A model generated the notes under the pieces. The model was not told the origin of the DNA. It worked only from the letters and a program-made list of their open reading frames with translations, and ran no database searches. This document shows positions 1 through 8,154 of a stretch of 64,000 nucleotides of DNA, piece after piece (position 1 is the first letter of the stretch; the number at the start of each line of letters is the position of its first letter). This stretch comes from Asanoa ishikariensis (GTDB lineage Bacteria; Actinomycetota; Actinomycetes; Mycobacteriales; Micromonosporaceae): NCBI RefSeq assembly GCF_900107455.1, contig NZ_FNQB01000002.1:124001-188000 (forward strand). The letters run 5' to 3'. The position numbers and the translations under genes were made by a program.

Positions 1-295
1 CCGGGCGCCAGCTCGACGCGGACAGGTCGCCGATCACGTTGAGCCGCACCGAGGTGCCGCGGCCCGCGGTGGCGACGTCTTCCCAGCGCGCGGCGTACCC
101 GTCGATCGAGGCGAGGTCGAAGGCCGGGAACGGATGCGGTGCCACGACGTCCTGCGCCAACACGTTGCCGTACGCCTGGGTGAGCTCGAGGTCGAGCGGT
201 GGTAGTGCGCGCAGCCTCCGCAGCGCGCTGCCGAGATAGTCGGCCAACGGTGTCAGTTCTCTGGCGGCTACCTCCGCGTCGGCTGTCTGCGTCAT
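1..295 (-). CDS. moeA: molybdopterin molybdenumtransferase MoeA, N-terminal part
   Basis: Read from the ATG at 293-295 on the minus strand, this gene runs off the left edge, so only about 98 residues are visible. They contain the MoeA N-terminal pattern: a first-helix leucine-rich stretch, then GNVLAQDVVAPHPFPAFD followed by ASIDGYAAR. MoeA inserts molybdate into molybdopterin-AMP during molybdenum cofactor synthesis in the cytoplasm. The start overlaps the stop of galU in an ATGA, so the two are translationally coupled. The catalytic MoCF domain lies outside the window. Identity is from the motif and the common actinobacterial galU-moeA order. Confidence 0.85.
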   Translation of the reverse strand, partial: MTQTADAEVAARELTPLADYLGSALRRLRALPPLDLELTQAYGNVLAQDVVAPHPFPAFDLASIDGYAARWEDVATAGRGTSVRLNVIGDLSASSWRP

Positions 296-1248
296 GAGCC
301 GACCCCTCCCGCTCGCACGAACTCTTCGAGCCAGGAACGGAACGCCGGGCCCAGGTCTTCACGCTGACATGCGATCTGCACTACGGCCTGCAAATAACCC
401 AGTGGCATTCCCGTGTCGTACCGGGTGCCGCGGTAGACGATGCCGTGGACCGGCGTGCCCTCGTCGAGCAGCGTCTGCATCGCGTCGGTGAGCTGGATCT
501 CGCCGCCGCTGCCCGGCTTGGTGTGCTTGATGGTCTCGAAAATCTTGCCAGGCAGGACATAGCGGCCGAGTACGGCGAGGTTGCTCGGTGCGTCCTCCGG
601 CGAAGGCTTCTCGACGAGGCCGGTCACCTTCACCACCTCGGCGCCGGGCACCAGGTCCGGCTCGGCCGGCGCGACCGAGGCGATGCCGTAGCGCTTGACC
701 TCTTCGCGCGGCACCTCCAGGAACGCCAGCACGATCCCGCCGGTGCGCGCCTGGAGGTCGAGCATCGCCGGCAGCAACGGCTCGTCCTCGTCGACGAACT
801 CGTCGCCGAGCAGCACCGCGAACGCGTCGTCGCCGACGTGCGAGTCGGCCATGCCGACCGCGTGCCCGAGCCCGAGCGGCTCGCCCTGCCGGCAGGTGTA
901 GATCTCGGCCAGCTCGGCCGGTCGACGGACGGCCGCGAGGCGTTCGAGGTCGCCCTTCTCCTCGAGCCGGCTCTCCAGATAGGGCTGGCGGTCGAAGTGG
1001 TCGACCATCGAGGTCTTGCCGCGGCCGGTCACCAACAGGATGTCGGTGATGCCGGCGGCCGCCGCCTCTTCGACGATGTACTGAAGGACGGGCCGGTCGA
1101 CGACCGGCAGCAGCTCCTTGGGTACGGCCTTGGTCGCGGGCAGGAAGCGGGTGGCGAGACCGGCGGCCGGGATGACCGCCTTGACCGCGCGCCGGCGCGG
1201 CTCGCTAGACGGGGATGGCGGTCGTGGGGTCGCTGGCTCGTCCGACAT
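292..1248 (-). CDS. galU: UTP-glucose-1-phosphate uridylyltransferase
   Basis: The 318-residue protein makes UDP-glucose from UTP and glucose-1-phosphate, feeding trehalose, glycan and cell-envelope synthesis. After a basic, Pro-rich N-tail of about 22 residues it has the nucleotidyltransferase start KAVIPAAGLATRFLPATKA with the following PKELLPVVDRP, typical of bacterial GalU. VEKPSPEDAPSNLAVLGRY in the second half is also the expected GalU signature. Length fits the family (about 300). The stop overlaps the moeA start by four bases. The GGDEF gene upstream (start 3396, stop 1258) is on the same strand with a 9-nt gap, so all three could share a transcript. Confidence 0.95.
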   Translation of the reverse strand: MSDEPATPRPPSPSSEPRRRAVKAVIPAAGLATRFLPATKAVPKELLPVVDRPVLQYIVEEAAAAGITDILLVTGRGKTSMVDHFDRQPYLESRLEEKGDLERLAAVRRPAELAEIYTCRQGEPLGLGHAVGMADSHVGDDAFAVLLGDEFVDEDEPLLPAMLDLQARTGGIVLAFLEVPREEVKRYGIASVAPAEPDLVPGAEVVKVTGLVEKPSPEDAPSNLAVLGRYVLPGKIFETIKHTKPGSGGEIQLTDAMQTLLDEGTPVHGIVYRGTRYDTGMPLGYLQAVVQIACQREDLGPAFRSWLEEFVRAGGVGS

Positions 1249-1257
1249 TCCGCGAGA

Positions 1258-3396
1258 CTATCCGCCCCTCGTCTGTCGCGGTGGCTGCGTCCCGCGTGAC
1301 GCGCCGCCAGCAGGTCGGATCGGTTGTCCGCCCCCGGCCCGGGGCAGGTTGTCGTCGGGTGGCACGGCACCCGCGGCGACCGGTATCTCGGCCACCACCG
1401 CCGGCGCACCAGCGGCGGTGCGGAAGTCGTCGCGGCCGGCCGCCTTGGCCGCGTACAGCGCGCCGTCGGCCGCGTTCAGCACCGCCTGCGCGGTGGCGGC
1501 GTGAGCCGGGAACACCGCGATTCCAATGGAGACGGTCACGTCGATCCCGGTGGTGCCCTCGATGTCGAATGTGTCGTCGCGCACGGCGGCGCCGATTCGG
1601 CGCGCCACGATGGCCGCACCGTCGGCGTCGGTCTCCGGCAGCAGCACCACGAACTCCTCGCCGCCCTGGCGGAACGCCAGGTCGACCTCGCGCACGACGC
1701 CGCGGATCCGGTGTGCGAACTCGACCAGCACCGCGTCGCCCGCGGTGTGGCCGTAGGTGTCGTTGACCTCCTTGAACCGGTCGAGGTCGAGGGCGAGCAC
1801 GGCCAGCATCCGCCCGAACCGGCTGGCCCGCTCCACCTCGCGGCGGATCGACTCGCGCAGGTAGCGGTAGTTCCAGAGCCCGGTGAGCGGGTCGGTCAAC
1901 GAGAGCCGCTGTGCCTCCTGGTGCACGCGGACGTTGTCGACGGCGACCGCGGCCTGGCCGGCGAACGTGCGCAGGGTGATCAGGTCGGCGTCGTCGAACT
2001 CGTCGGAGCCCAGCCGGTCGTAGAGCGCGAGCACGCCGGACGCGGTCGGCGGCTCCGGCGGTTGGACGCCCGGCACCAGCGCCGGCTCCGTGACGGGACT
2101 AGAGACGTTGAACGGCACCACGACGTACGTGCGGCAGGGCGGCTCGAACGGCGACAGCACCGGACCGTCGCGGTCGACCCGGCCGCGCCTCGGCACCCCG
2201 GTCGCCGCGACGCCGCCGAGCAGGCCGTCGCCGACCGGAATCCGGCGGCCGGCGACGTCGACCGCGAGGCCGCACTGGCCGACCAGCGTGCCGGTGGCGG
2301 GGTCGAGCAGCAGCACGCCGCCACCGCTGGCGCCCGTCGCGGCCTGGGCCGTCTCCAGGATCACCTGGAGGATCCGTTGCAGGTCGTGGGTGCTCGACAG
2401 GGTGTCGCCGAGCACCGCCAGGTGGCCGCGCAACTGGTCGCGGCTGGTGGTCAGGGCCCGCACGTACGCCTGCGTCTCCCGGGTCATCCGGTTGAACGCG
2501 AGCGCCAGCCGGCCGACCTCGTCCCGGCCGCGCACCGGCACCCGGGCGGCGAGGTCACCCCCGGCCACCCGGGCGACCGCGGCGGCCAGCTCGGCCAGCG
2601 GATGGGTGGTCGACCGGGCCAGCCACCAGGCCGCGGCGACCGCGAACAGGCCGGCCAGCACGACGGCGGCGATCAGCAGCGCGTAGAGGCCCTGCGGCTG
2701 GCCGGTCGGCACGGACAGCACCAGCGGCAACGGCTGGCCGGGCGCCGGGCCGACCCGCCGCACCACCCGGCCGCCGGCGGTCTCGGCCACCGCGTCACCG
2801 CGTACGCCCGACGCCGCCGCGACCACCGCGGGCAGCGCGCCGGGCGACTCCGTGCTGTGCACCGCGCCCGCCGGTGTGCCCCCGAGCAGGGTGACCGCCG
2901 TGCCGGTCGCGCCGGCGAGCCGGCCGATGGTGCCGGTGTCGAGGTCATGGGTGGCCCAGATCGTGCCGAGCGGCACGCCGGCAGCGTCCCGCGCCTCGAT
3001 CCCGACGGCCAGACCGCGGAACGGGCCGGCGTCCAGGCCGGGCCGGGCGCAGTCGGCCCAGGGCCGGTCCGGGGATCCGACCGTGCGCAGCGTCTGCACG
3101 CCGTCCGCGCCCTCGACGACGACGCCGGAGGCCAACCCGCGGGCGACCACCTGGCCGGCGATGTCGGTCTGGCGGGCCGGGTCGGCGACCACCGCGACCG
3201 CGTCGGCGGCGGCCTGGAGTTGCTGGCACAGGGAGCTGACCGAGGTGCGCAGCGCGGTGGCGGCGACGCTGAGCCGATCCTTCGCCCGATCCTGGGCCAC
3301 GGCGCCGACGGTGCCACCCACGAAGAGCGCACCCAGCAGCACCGGTCCCAGCACGACGGCGAGGAACGCGGCGGTCAGCCGCCCGCGCAGCGTCAC
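1258..3396 (-). CDS. membrane HAMP-GAF-GGDEF diguanylate cyclase
   Basis: This 712-residue protein should make cyclic di-GMP from two GTP at the inner face of the membrane. TM helices lie at about residues 9-31 and 237-260 and flank an extracytoplasmic sensor with four Cys. HAMP is at about 261-315, GAF at about 337-490 and GGDEF at about 498-665. The active-site loop is GGEEF (578-582), and the metal/substrate segment DLDRFKEVNDTYGH is intact, so activity is expected. An RxxD (569-572) sits exactly five residues before GGEEF, the layout of the product-inhibition I-site. The C-tail after about 665 is low complexity. Signal sensed is unknown. An EAL protein at 42179-43399 could be the opposing activity. 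Confidence 0.93.
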   Translation of the reverse strand: MTLRGRLTAAFLAVVLGPVLLGALFVGGTVGAVAQDRAKDRLSVAATALRTSVSSLCQQLQAAADAVAVVADPARQTDIAGQVVARGLASGVVVEGADGVQTLRTVGSPDRPWADCARPGLDAGPFRGLAVGIEARDAAGVPLGTIWATHDLDTGTIGRLAGATGTAVTLLGGTPAGAVHSTESPGALPAVVAAASGVRGDAVAETAGGRVVRRVGPAPGQPLPLVLSVPTGQPQGLYALLIAAVVLAGLFAVAAAWWLARSTTHPLAELAAAVARVAGGDLAARVPVRGRDEVGRLALAFNRMTRETQAYVRALTTSRDQLRGHLAVLGDTLSSTHDLQRILQVILETAQAATGASGGGVLLLDPATGTLVGQCGLAVDVAGRRIPVGDGLLGGVAATGVPRRGRVDRDGPVLSPFEPPCRTYVVVPFNVSSPVTEPALVPGVQPPEPPTASGVLALYDRLGSDEFDDADLITLRTFAGQAAVAVDNVRVHQEAQRLSLTDPLTGLWNYRYLRESIRREVERASRFGRMLAVLALDLDRFKEVNDTYGHTAGDAVLVEFAHRIRGVVREVDLAFRQGGEEFVVLLPETDADGAAIVARRIGAAVRDDTFDIEGTTGIDVTVSIGIAVFPAHAATAQAVLNAADGALYAAKAAGRDDFRTAAGAPAVVAEIPVAAGAVPPDDNLPRAGGGQPIRPAGGASRGTQPPRQTRGG

Positions 3397-3472
3397 AACT
3401 CCCCCTTCGGACTGCCATGCTCGGCGTCGGCGTCTGTCCAGGGTCTAACCGGGTAAGGGTCGGGAGTGTTGC

Positions 3473-4066
3473 GTGCCGGATTTATCGCATAGTGGGGTGA
3501 CTAAGGCTGACATGCGGGCTGCGGTGCTGGCCCGTCGCCGGTCGCTGTCTCCGGCGGAGGTGGCCGCGGCGGCCGAGGCGGTGACCGCCACGCTGGCCGA
3601 GCTCATCAGAACGAGCGCGCCAAGGCTGGTCTGCGGGTACGTGCCGGTCGGCAGCGAACCCGGCGGTGGCGACCTGGCGGCGGCGGTGCGAGCGGCGTTG
3701 ACCGGGGCGGCCGACCTGCTGCTGCCGGTGCTCCGGGCGGACAACGACCTGGACTGGGCCCGGTACGCGGGCACTCTCGTGCCGGCGGGGCGGGGTCTGC
3801 GGGAACCCGACGGTGAGCGCCTCGGGCGCACCGCGGTGGCCGATGCCGAGCTGATCGTGGCGCCGGCGCTCGCGGTCGACCGGCGCGGAATGCGGCTGGG
3901 TCGCGGAGGCGGGTCCTACGACCGGGCGCTGGCCCGGGTGCCGGCCGGCGTGCCCGTGGTCGCCCTGCTGCACGACGGGGAGTTCGTCGACCGGGTGCCG
4001 GAGGCGGCGCACGACCAGCGGGTGACCGGGGTGATCACCCCGGCCGGCGGGCTGGTGCGGCTTTAG
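3473..4066 (+). CDS. 5-formyltetrahydrofolate cyclo-ligase
   Basis: 197 residues. The enzyme converts 5-formyl-THF to 5,10-methenyl-THF using ATP, salvaging folate. The family signature GMRLGRGGGSYDR is present near residue 145, preceded by APALAVD, and RRRSLSP near the N-terminus matches the usual first helix. The start chosen is GTG 3473, which has a GGGAG six to eight bases upstream. A second GTG (3497) and an ATG (3512) are in frame and would give proteins closer to typical length, so the true start is not certain. The gene is divergent from the GGDEF gene and converges on fmdB with overlapping stop codons. Confidence 0.9.
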   Translation: MPDLSHSGVTKADMRAAVLARRRSLSPAEVAAAAEAVTATLAELIRTSAPRLVCGYVPVGSEPGGGDLAAAVRAALTGAADLLLPVLRADNDLDWARYAGTLVPAGRGLREPDGERLGRTAVADAELIVAPALAVDRRGMRLGRGGGSYDRALARVPAGVPVVALLHDGEFVDRVPEAAHDQRVTGVITPAGGLVRL

Positions 4067-4377
4067 GAAGCGGCGGGGGAGGCGGCCTTGGCCGGCTCGG
4101 ACTTCGGCTTCGACTCGGTCTTGGTCTCGGACTTCGACTCCGACTTGGTCTCGGACTTCGACTCGGACTTGACCTTGGGAGTGTCGCTGCCGGTGGAGCC
4201 GTTGCGGGAGTCGGTGCGGTAGAAACCGGAGCCCTTGAACACGACGCCGACGGCGCTGAAGACCTTGCGCAGGCGACCCTCGCACTCGGGGCACACGGTC
4301 AGCGCGTCATCGGAGAACGACTGCACGGCCTCGAGCTGGTGTCCGCACTCGGTGCAGGCGTACTGGTAGGTCGGCAC
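4063..4377 (-). CDS. FmdB-type zinc ribbon protein with Lys/Ser/Glu tail
   Basis: 104 residues. The first 45 are a canonical FmdB/CxxC_CXXC_SSSS zinc ribbon: MPTYQYACTECGH, then CPECEG, giving two CxxC knuckles that should bind one Zn2+. The family is a regulator-like or structural small protein of unknown biochemical role, widespread in bacteria. The C-terminal third is a run of alternating KSES/KSET units (about residues 68-96), highly charged and probably disordered. At DNA level it is a tandem repeat of about 12 bases (4100-4165). The stop overlaps that of the cyclo-ligase. Next to 5-formyl-THF cyclo-ligase is a common actinobacterial position for this gene. Confidence 0.9.
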   Translation of the reverse strand: MPTYQYACTECGHQLEAVQSFSDDALTVCPECEGRLRKVFSAVGVVFKGSGFYRTDSRNGSTGSDTPKVKSESKSETKSESKSETKTESKPKSEPAKAASPAAS

Positions 4378-4452
4378 GGCTTCCTCCGGATCTTGCTGGG
4401 GCCTTTCGGCACTCAGCCTAGCTGAGTGCCAACAGAACGAGCTTCAGCGATA

Positions 4453-4626
4453 TCAACCCCAGTGCGGCGGCTTGTCTTCCCAGAGGCGCTCGTCGTTGGT
4501 GTCGGTTCGCTCACCCCAGCCCCGATCGGTGTCGTCGGAGGTCTGCTCAGGGAGGACGTACTCGTCGCCGCTGAGGTCGACGGGACGGTCGTCGTCTGGT
4601 GTGGCGGGCGATTGCGCGCGGTTCAC
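4453..4626 (-). CDS. small acidic conserved hypothetical protein (57 aa)
   Basis: A GTG at 4624-4626 opens a 57-residue protein rich in Asp/Glu (about 16 acidic residues) with core RPVDLSGDEYVLPEQ and the end DKPPHWG. I do not recognise a domain. Coding support: acidic composition with G/C in third positions, and a short divergent intergenic region (39 nt) facing the gene at 4666 that would serve as a shared promoter. I infer it is real because the sequence is far more protein-like than the antisense frames. Function unknown. Confidence 0.6.
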   Translation of the reverse strand: MNRAQSPATPDDDRPVDLSGDEYVLPEQTSDDTDRGWGERTDTNDERLWEDKPPHWG

Positions 4627-4665
4627 GCAGGCAGCGTACCCGCGCGTTCGGTAGCGTCGTTCGCC

Positions 4666-4980
4666 GTGACGTACGACGACCCGAACGCCGCACCGTGGCA
4701 GCGGCCCGGCCCCGGTGGCGAACCCGGCCCGGCGAGCACGGGTGGACCCGTACCCCCGGTTGGCTACTCGGGGCCGCCACCGACCGAGCCCCCGCCGACG
4801 GGGTGGCGACCGCCGACCTACATCCAGCCGCCGCCGCCCCGCCAACTGGCACCGCAGGACCTCGACAAGATCGACTCGCAGGAGAAGGACGCCCGGACTG
4901 TGACGTACGGCATCGGCCTGGTCGCCGCCGCCGTGCTGGTCGTCCTCTCCTGCCTGCTCTGCTCGCGGGTGCTCTTCTAG
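4666..4980 (+). CDS. proline-rich single-pass membrane protein (104 aa)
   Basis: From GTG 4666 the protein has a disordered Pro/Gly N-terminal half with PPPTEPPPTGW and QPPPPRQ, a short charged linker (DLDKIDSQEKDARTV) and one hydrophobic helix at the very C-terminus (about residues 80-103, GIGLVAAAVLVVLSCLLCSRV). This resembles tail-anchored proteins with the Pro-rich part in the cytoplasm, common as hypotheticals in actinobacteria. Longer in-frame starts exist (4426) but they run antisense through the 57-aa gene. No function assigned. Confidence 0.6.
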   Translation: MTYDDPNAAPWQRPGPGGEPGPASTGGPVPPVGYSGPPPTEPPPTGWRPPTYIQPPPPRQLAPQDLDKIDSQEKDARTVTYGIGLVAAAVLVVLSCLLCSRVLF

Positions 4981-4984
4981 CCGG

Positions 4985-5473
4985 TTACGGGACGGCGCCT
5001 TCCCAGACGGCGTGGGCGCCGCTGTCGCCGGTGAGGAAGACGTAGATCGCGGTGGCGACGGCCAGCGCGATGACCACCACGCTGATCGCCAGGGTGACGC
5101 CGACGGGCACATGCTGCGGCGCCCGGCGGCTGCCGCTGGTCATGAACAACAGGACGAGCGTCACGACGCCGAGGGCGAGGGTGAACCACCAGGTGCGGTC
5201 GCCGTAGCTCTGATGCTGGTTGACCTTGTCGAGGATCTCCGGGGAGAAGCCCGCGGCGACCAGTCGGTCCCGCAGGTTCTCGCCGGACGCCTTCGCGAAC
5301 CAGGCGGCGATGGGCGAGATCACCGCCAGGGCCGTGACCGCCCACCCGATCTTGCTGCGGAACCGCGGGACCAGCGCGTAGACGACGGCGCCGAGGCAGA
5401 GCAGGGGGATGAAAACGACAGCCACGTGGATGATCAGCGGGTGGGCCGGTATGCCCAGAATGTTGTTAAGCAC
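4985..5473 (-). CDS. DUF2231 membrane protein
   Basis: 162 residues, four predicted TM helices (about 10-35, 42-60, 97-113, 122-148). The N-terminus NILGIPAHPLIIHVAVVFIPL with its conserved PAHP and IH, and the C-terminal GDSGAHAVW, are the hallmarks of DUF2231, a family of small integral membrane proteins. The conserved His residues suggest metal or haem binding in the family, but this is inference. It converges on the Pro-rich gene (stops 4 bases apart) and is divergent from the Fur gene, 167 bp away. Confidence 0.85.
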   Translation of the reverse strand: MLNNILGIPAHPLIIHVAVVFIPLLCLGAVVYALVPRFRSKIGWAVTALAVISPIAAWFAKASGENLRDRLVAAGFSPEILDKVNQHQSYGDRTWWFTLALGVVTLVLLFMTSGSRRAPQHVPVGVTLAISVVVIALAVATAIYVFLTGDSGAHAVWEGAVP

Positions 5474-5640
5474 GCGGCCTCCTGTGGATTTCTGTGACAG
5501 CGTACGGCCGGACCCGTCGCTGAACAGTCCTTACGAAGGGGACACGTGAGGTGAGCGGGATGTGGTTCAACGCTTGACCAAAACAGCCGTCGAACTCCCC
5601 GTATCTTGAACGTTTCCAGCTTGCGTGTTTCCATAGCGGC

Positions 5641-6084
5641 ATGTCAGAGCCGGTGGAGGACCAGGGCGCGGCCCTGCTGCGCGCCCGCGGCATGCGGGTC
5701 ACGCGGCCGAGGCTCGCCGTGCTCGGGGTGCTGGCGGGCGGTGGCCATCTCGAGGTCGACGAGATCGCGAGCGCGGTGCGCACCCGGCTCGACTCGGTTT
5801 CCACGCAGGCGGTCTACGACGTGCTCGGCGCGCTGTCCCGAGCCGGTCTGGCCCGGCGGATCGAGCCGGCCGGCAGCCCGGCCCGGTTCGAGGCGCGCAC
5901 CGGTGACAACCACCACCACGTCGTCTGCCGGGCCTGTGGTGCCATCGCCGACGTCGACTGCGTACACGGTGCGGCACCCTGCCTCGACCCGGTCGGAGCC
6001 GGCGGGTTCGTGGTCGACGAGGCGGAAGTGACCTTCTGGGGCCTCTGTCCGGTATGTCAACAGGCTAAAGCAGCCGACGACTAG
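5641..6084 (+). CDS. Fur-family metal-dependent repressor
   Basis: 147 residues with a winged-helix N-terminal half (RVTRPRLAVL then STQAVYDVLGALSRAGL as recognition region) and a dimerisation domain with DNHHHVVCRACGAIADVDC and a terminal WGLCPVCQQ, giving two CxxC for the structural zinc site and a His cluster for the regulatory metal. It could be FurA/PerR/CatR-like. Such genes often sit beside a catalase, but none is here. The next gene (DUF2236) starts 10 bases downstream and is probably co-transcribed. The ATG has no strong Shine-Dalgarno. The 5474-5640 upstream region probably carries an autoregulatory box that I cannot define. Confidence 0.9.
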   Translation: MSEPVEDQGAALLRARGMRVTRPRLAVLGVLAGGGHLEVDEIASAVRTRLDSVSTQAVYDVLGALSRAGLARRIEPAGSPARFEARTGDNHHHVVCRACGAIADVDCVHGAAPCLDPVGAGGFVVDEAEVTFWGLCPVCQQAKAADD

Positions 6085-6094
6085 GCTTGTGTCG

Positions 6095-6940
6095 ATGGCA
6101 GACCTTGGGCTTTTCGGACCCGACACGGTGACGTGGCGGGTGCACGCCGAGCCCATTCTGTTCGTCGGCGGCCTGCGCTCGCTCTATCTCCAGGCGTTGC
6201 ATCCCCGGGCGATGGCCGGGGTCGCGCAGAACTCGCACTACAAGGACGACCCGTGGGGCCGGCTGGTCCGCACGTCGATCTACGTCGCGACGGCGGTCTA
6301 CGGGACCACGGCGGAGGCCGAGGCGGCCGGTCGACGGTTGCGCGCCATCCACGCCAAGATGCGCGCCCGCGACCCGTTCACCGGCGAGGAGTTCCGGATC
6401 GACGAGCCGGACCTGCTGCGCTGGGTGCACGTGGCCGAGGTCGAGTCGTTCATCACCACCGCTCGCCAGGCCGGGGTGCCGCTCACCGACGCCGAGGTCG
6501 ACACCTACTACGACGAGCAGCGCCGGGTCGCCGCCCTCGCCGGTCTGGACCCCTCGACCGTGCCGGGGTCGGCCTCCCAGGTCGCGGCGTACTACAAGTC
6601 GATGCAGCCCGAGCTCAAGATCACGAAGGACTCCGCCGAGGCCCTCGTCTTCCTGACGGCGCCGCCGGTGCCCTGGAAGCTCAACCCGGCCGTCCGGGTC
6701 GGCCTCGAGCTCGGCGGTCCGCGCCTGGCTTACCTGGGAGTGGCCTCGACCGCGCTTGGCCTGCTGCCGCCGTGGGCGCGGCGGCTCTACGGCGGCCTCG
6801 GCCTGCCGATAGAGGGCTTCACCGCCGGCCTGTCGGCCCGGGCCTTGCGCGCCGCGTTGGCCGCGCTGCCACGCCGCTACGTCGAGGGACCGATCTACCA
6901 GCGCGCGATGGCCCGCGCAGCCGCCGCCGCGGCGAGCTAG
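6095..6940 (+). CDS. DUF2236 (MpaB/latex-clearing-like) oxygenase family protein
   Basis: 281 residues from ATG 6095 (a GTG at 6089 is also in frame). Characteristic DUF2236 features: WRVHAEPILFVGGLRSLYLQ near the start, then ALHPRAMAGVAQNS and the RTSIYVATAVYGT block, and later RWVHVAEVESF. The family includes haem-binding oxygenases such as latex-clearing protein and mycophenolic acid MpaB'. Most bacterial members have unknown substrates. It lies 10 nt after the Fur gene on the same strand, so Fur-regulated redox or iron-linked expression is a reasonable inference. Confidence 0.85.
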   Translation: MADLGLFGPDTVTWRVHAEPILFVGGLRSLYLQALHPRAMAGVAQNSHYKDDPWGRLVRTSIYVATAVYGTTAEAEAAGRRLRAIHAKMRARDPFTGEEFRIDEPDLLRWVHVAEVESFITTARQAGVPLTDAEVDTYYDEQRRVAALAGLDPSTVPGSASQVAAYYKSMQPELKITKDSAEALVFLTAPPVPWKLNPAVRVGLELGGPRLAYLGVASTALGLLPPWARRLYGGLGLPIEGFTAGLSARALRAALAALPRRYVEGPIYQRAMARAAAAAAS

Positions 6941-6953
6941 CCGGCGCGGTCAG

Positions 6954-7823
6954 CTACGGCGCGACGGTCCGTGCCGTCGCCGTGACGTAGCCGCTCGCCA
7001 GCGCGGCCAGTTCCGGATCCGACCGCCCGGCGATCACTCGCACCGTGCCGGCGACGATGTCGGCGACCTGGACCCGGGGGTCGTCGTTGGAGTCGACCAG
7101 CGTCAGGTCGGCCAGGTCGGGCGCGGCTTCGCGGAGCCAGGCGACCCGCGTCGGGGTGAGGGAGCTCTGGAAGTCGTGTGTGATCCGCACCGGACCCCAG
7201 TGGGCCACCGCGTTGACGATCGCCGGCGCCAGCAGGTCCACCGGCGCGAACGCGGGCGGGTCGGTGCGGCGTCGATCCAGAAAGTCGTCGGCCCGCGCGC
7301 GGTTCTTGCCGAGCAGGGCCAGCGTCTCGTCGGCAGCGGGCGGGACGCCGGTGCGGCGCAGGTCGCCGATCGCCTGGAAGAGCACGTCCGCCGCGGTCGG
7401 GTCCAGGGGTTCCCGGGTGCGCAGCAGCGCGTTGCCCGCCATCAGGAAGCGCCGCCAGCGTGGTTCGGCGGTGACCGGCAGGGTGTCGACCCGGTCGGGC
7501 GCGTCGATCAACTGGTCGAGCAGCGTGCGCACGAGGAACCGGGGCTTGTCGACGAGTTGGACGTAGGCGTGCCCGTGCACCGGACCGCCCGTGCCCAGCA
7601 ACCAGACCAGGACGGCGCGGTGCTTCTCGCGCAGCAGGTGGTTGGCCTTGTATTCGGTGGCCGGCGACTTGATCCGCGCCCGAAGCTCGGCCATGCACTC
7701 GGCCGCGGCCGCCCACGACAAGTGCACGCTGCCGTGGGCGAACACCGTGGTCGGCGAGCTGACGAGCTGTTGGCCCTCGTAGCCGGACTCGTCGCAGGCG
7801 ATCTCCCGGATCTCCGCGGCCAT
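6954..7823 (-). CDS. DUF3800 domain protein (RNase H-fold)
   Basis: 289 residues from ATG 7821-7823, preceded by a weak GGGAG. The N-terminal ACDESGYEGQQL and the C-terminal LVDSNDDPRVQVADIVAGTVR match DUF3800, a family with an RNase H-like fold whose catalytic acidic residues are the D-E of DESG and the late D/AD pair. Here both are present, so a nuclease-type active site looks intact. DUF3800 genes are frequent in mobile and defence regions, but no phage or toxin genes are adjacent here. An upstream GTG at 7874 is possible but would overlap the preceding gene by 28 bp. Confidence 0.75.
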   Translation of the reverse strand: MAAEIREIACDESGYEGQQLVSSPTTVFAHGSVHLSWAAAAECMAELRARIKSPATEYKANHLLREKHRAVLVWLLGTGGPVHGHAYVQLVDKPRFLVRTLLDQLIDAPDRVDTLPVTAEPRWRRFLMAGNALLRTREPLDPTAADVLFQAIGDLRRTGVPPAADETLALLGKNRARADDFLDRRRTDPPAFAPVDLLAPAIVNAVAHWGPVRITHDFQSSLTPTRVAWLREAAPDLADLTLVDSNDDPRVQVADIVAGTVRVIAGRSDPELAALASGYVTATARTVAP

Positions 7824-7846
7824 CCAGCCACACTCCCACAGCGGGG

Positions 7847-8080
7847 TCAGCCGGTGACAGCGGATTTCCGTGACCGGCGGACCGCCAGCGCCGCGAAGAC
7901 GATCAATGCGAGCACTCCCGGCCCACAGTGGACGGCAAGCACGCCGGCCAGCCCGGGCCCACCCCAGTCGTTCTGATAGGTCGACGGGTCGTCGAAGTCG
8001 ATCACGAACGGCTCCAGCACCGCCCGCCCGATCAGGTAGACCCCGAACACGATCCCGATGACCGCCAGCACCTTCTTCAT
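7847..8080 (-). CDS. small two-TM membrane protein (77 aa)
   Basis: ATG at 8078-8080. The protein starts with a hydrophobic helix (KKVLAVIGIVFGVYLIGRAV), has a conserved-looking acidic loop (IDFDDPSTYQNDWGGP) and a second helix (VLALIVFAALAV) with a basic tail. The loop pattern recurs in actinobacterial hypotheticals. No function known. It precedes the DUF3800 gene by 23 nt on the same strand. Confidence 0.65.
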   Translation of the reverse strand: MKKVLAVIGIVFGVYLIGRAVLEPFVIDFDDPSTYQNDWGGPGLAGVLAVHCGPGVLALIVFAALAVRRSRKSAVTG

Positions 8081-8118
8081 AGGGTCCAGCGTCGTCGCCC
8101 GGAAACAAGGTAACCATC

Positions 8119-8151
8119 CGGCTGGCCGCCCTTCGATGGTGCGGCCAGCCG
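8119..8151 (-). terminator. stem-loop terminator of the sugar ABC operon
   Basis: Perfect 11-bp inverted repeat CGGCTGGCCGC (8119-8129) / GCGGCCAGCCG (8141-8151) with an 11-nt loop. It starts 3 nt past the isomerase stop on the minus strand. There is no long U-tract, as usual in high-GC actinobacteria. Confidence 0.75.
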
Positions 8152-8154
8152 CAC

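Noticed and set aside
445-1299. Long plus-strand open frame antisense to galU
   Set aside because: Composition is Arg/Ala/Gly-rich with no domain; galU on the other strand has clear family motifs. Typical GC-rich shadow.
1324-3456. 710-codon plus-strand open frame over the GGDEF gene
   Set aside because: Antisense shadow. The minus strand shows HAMP, GAF and GGDEF motifs in one frame.
4100-4165. Short tandem DNA repeat as a regulatory or phase-variation tract
   Set aside because: It is the KSES/KSET coding repeat of the FmdB protein. Units are multiples of three, so copy changes would not switch the frame.
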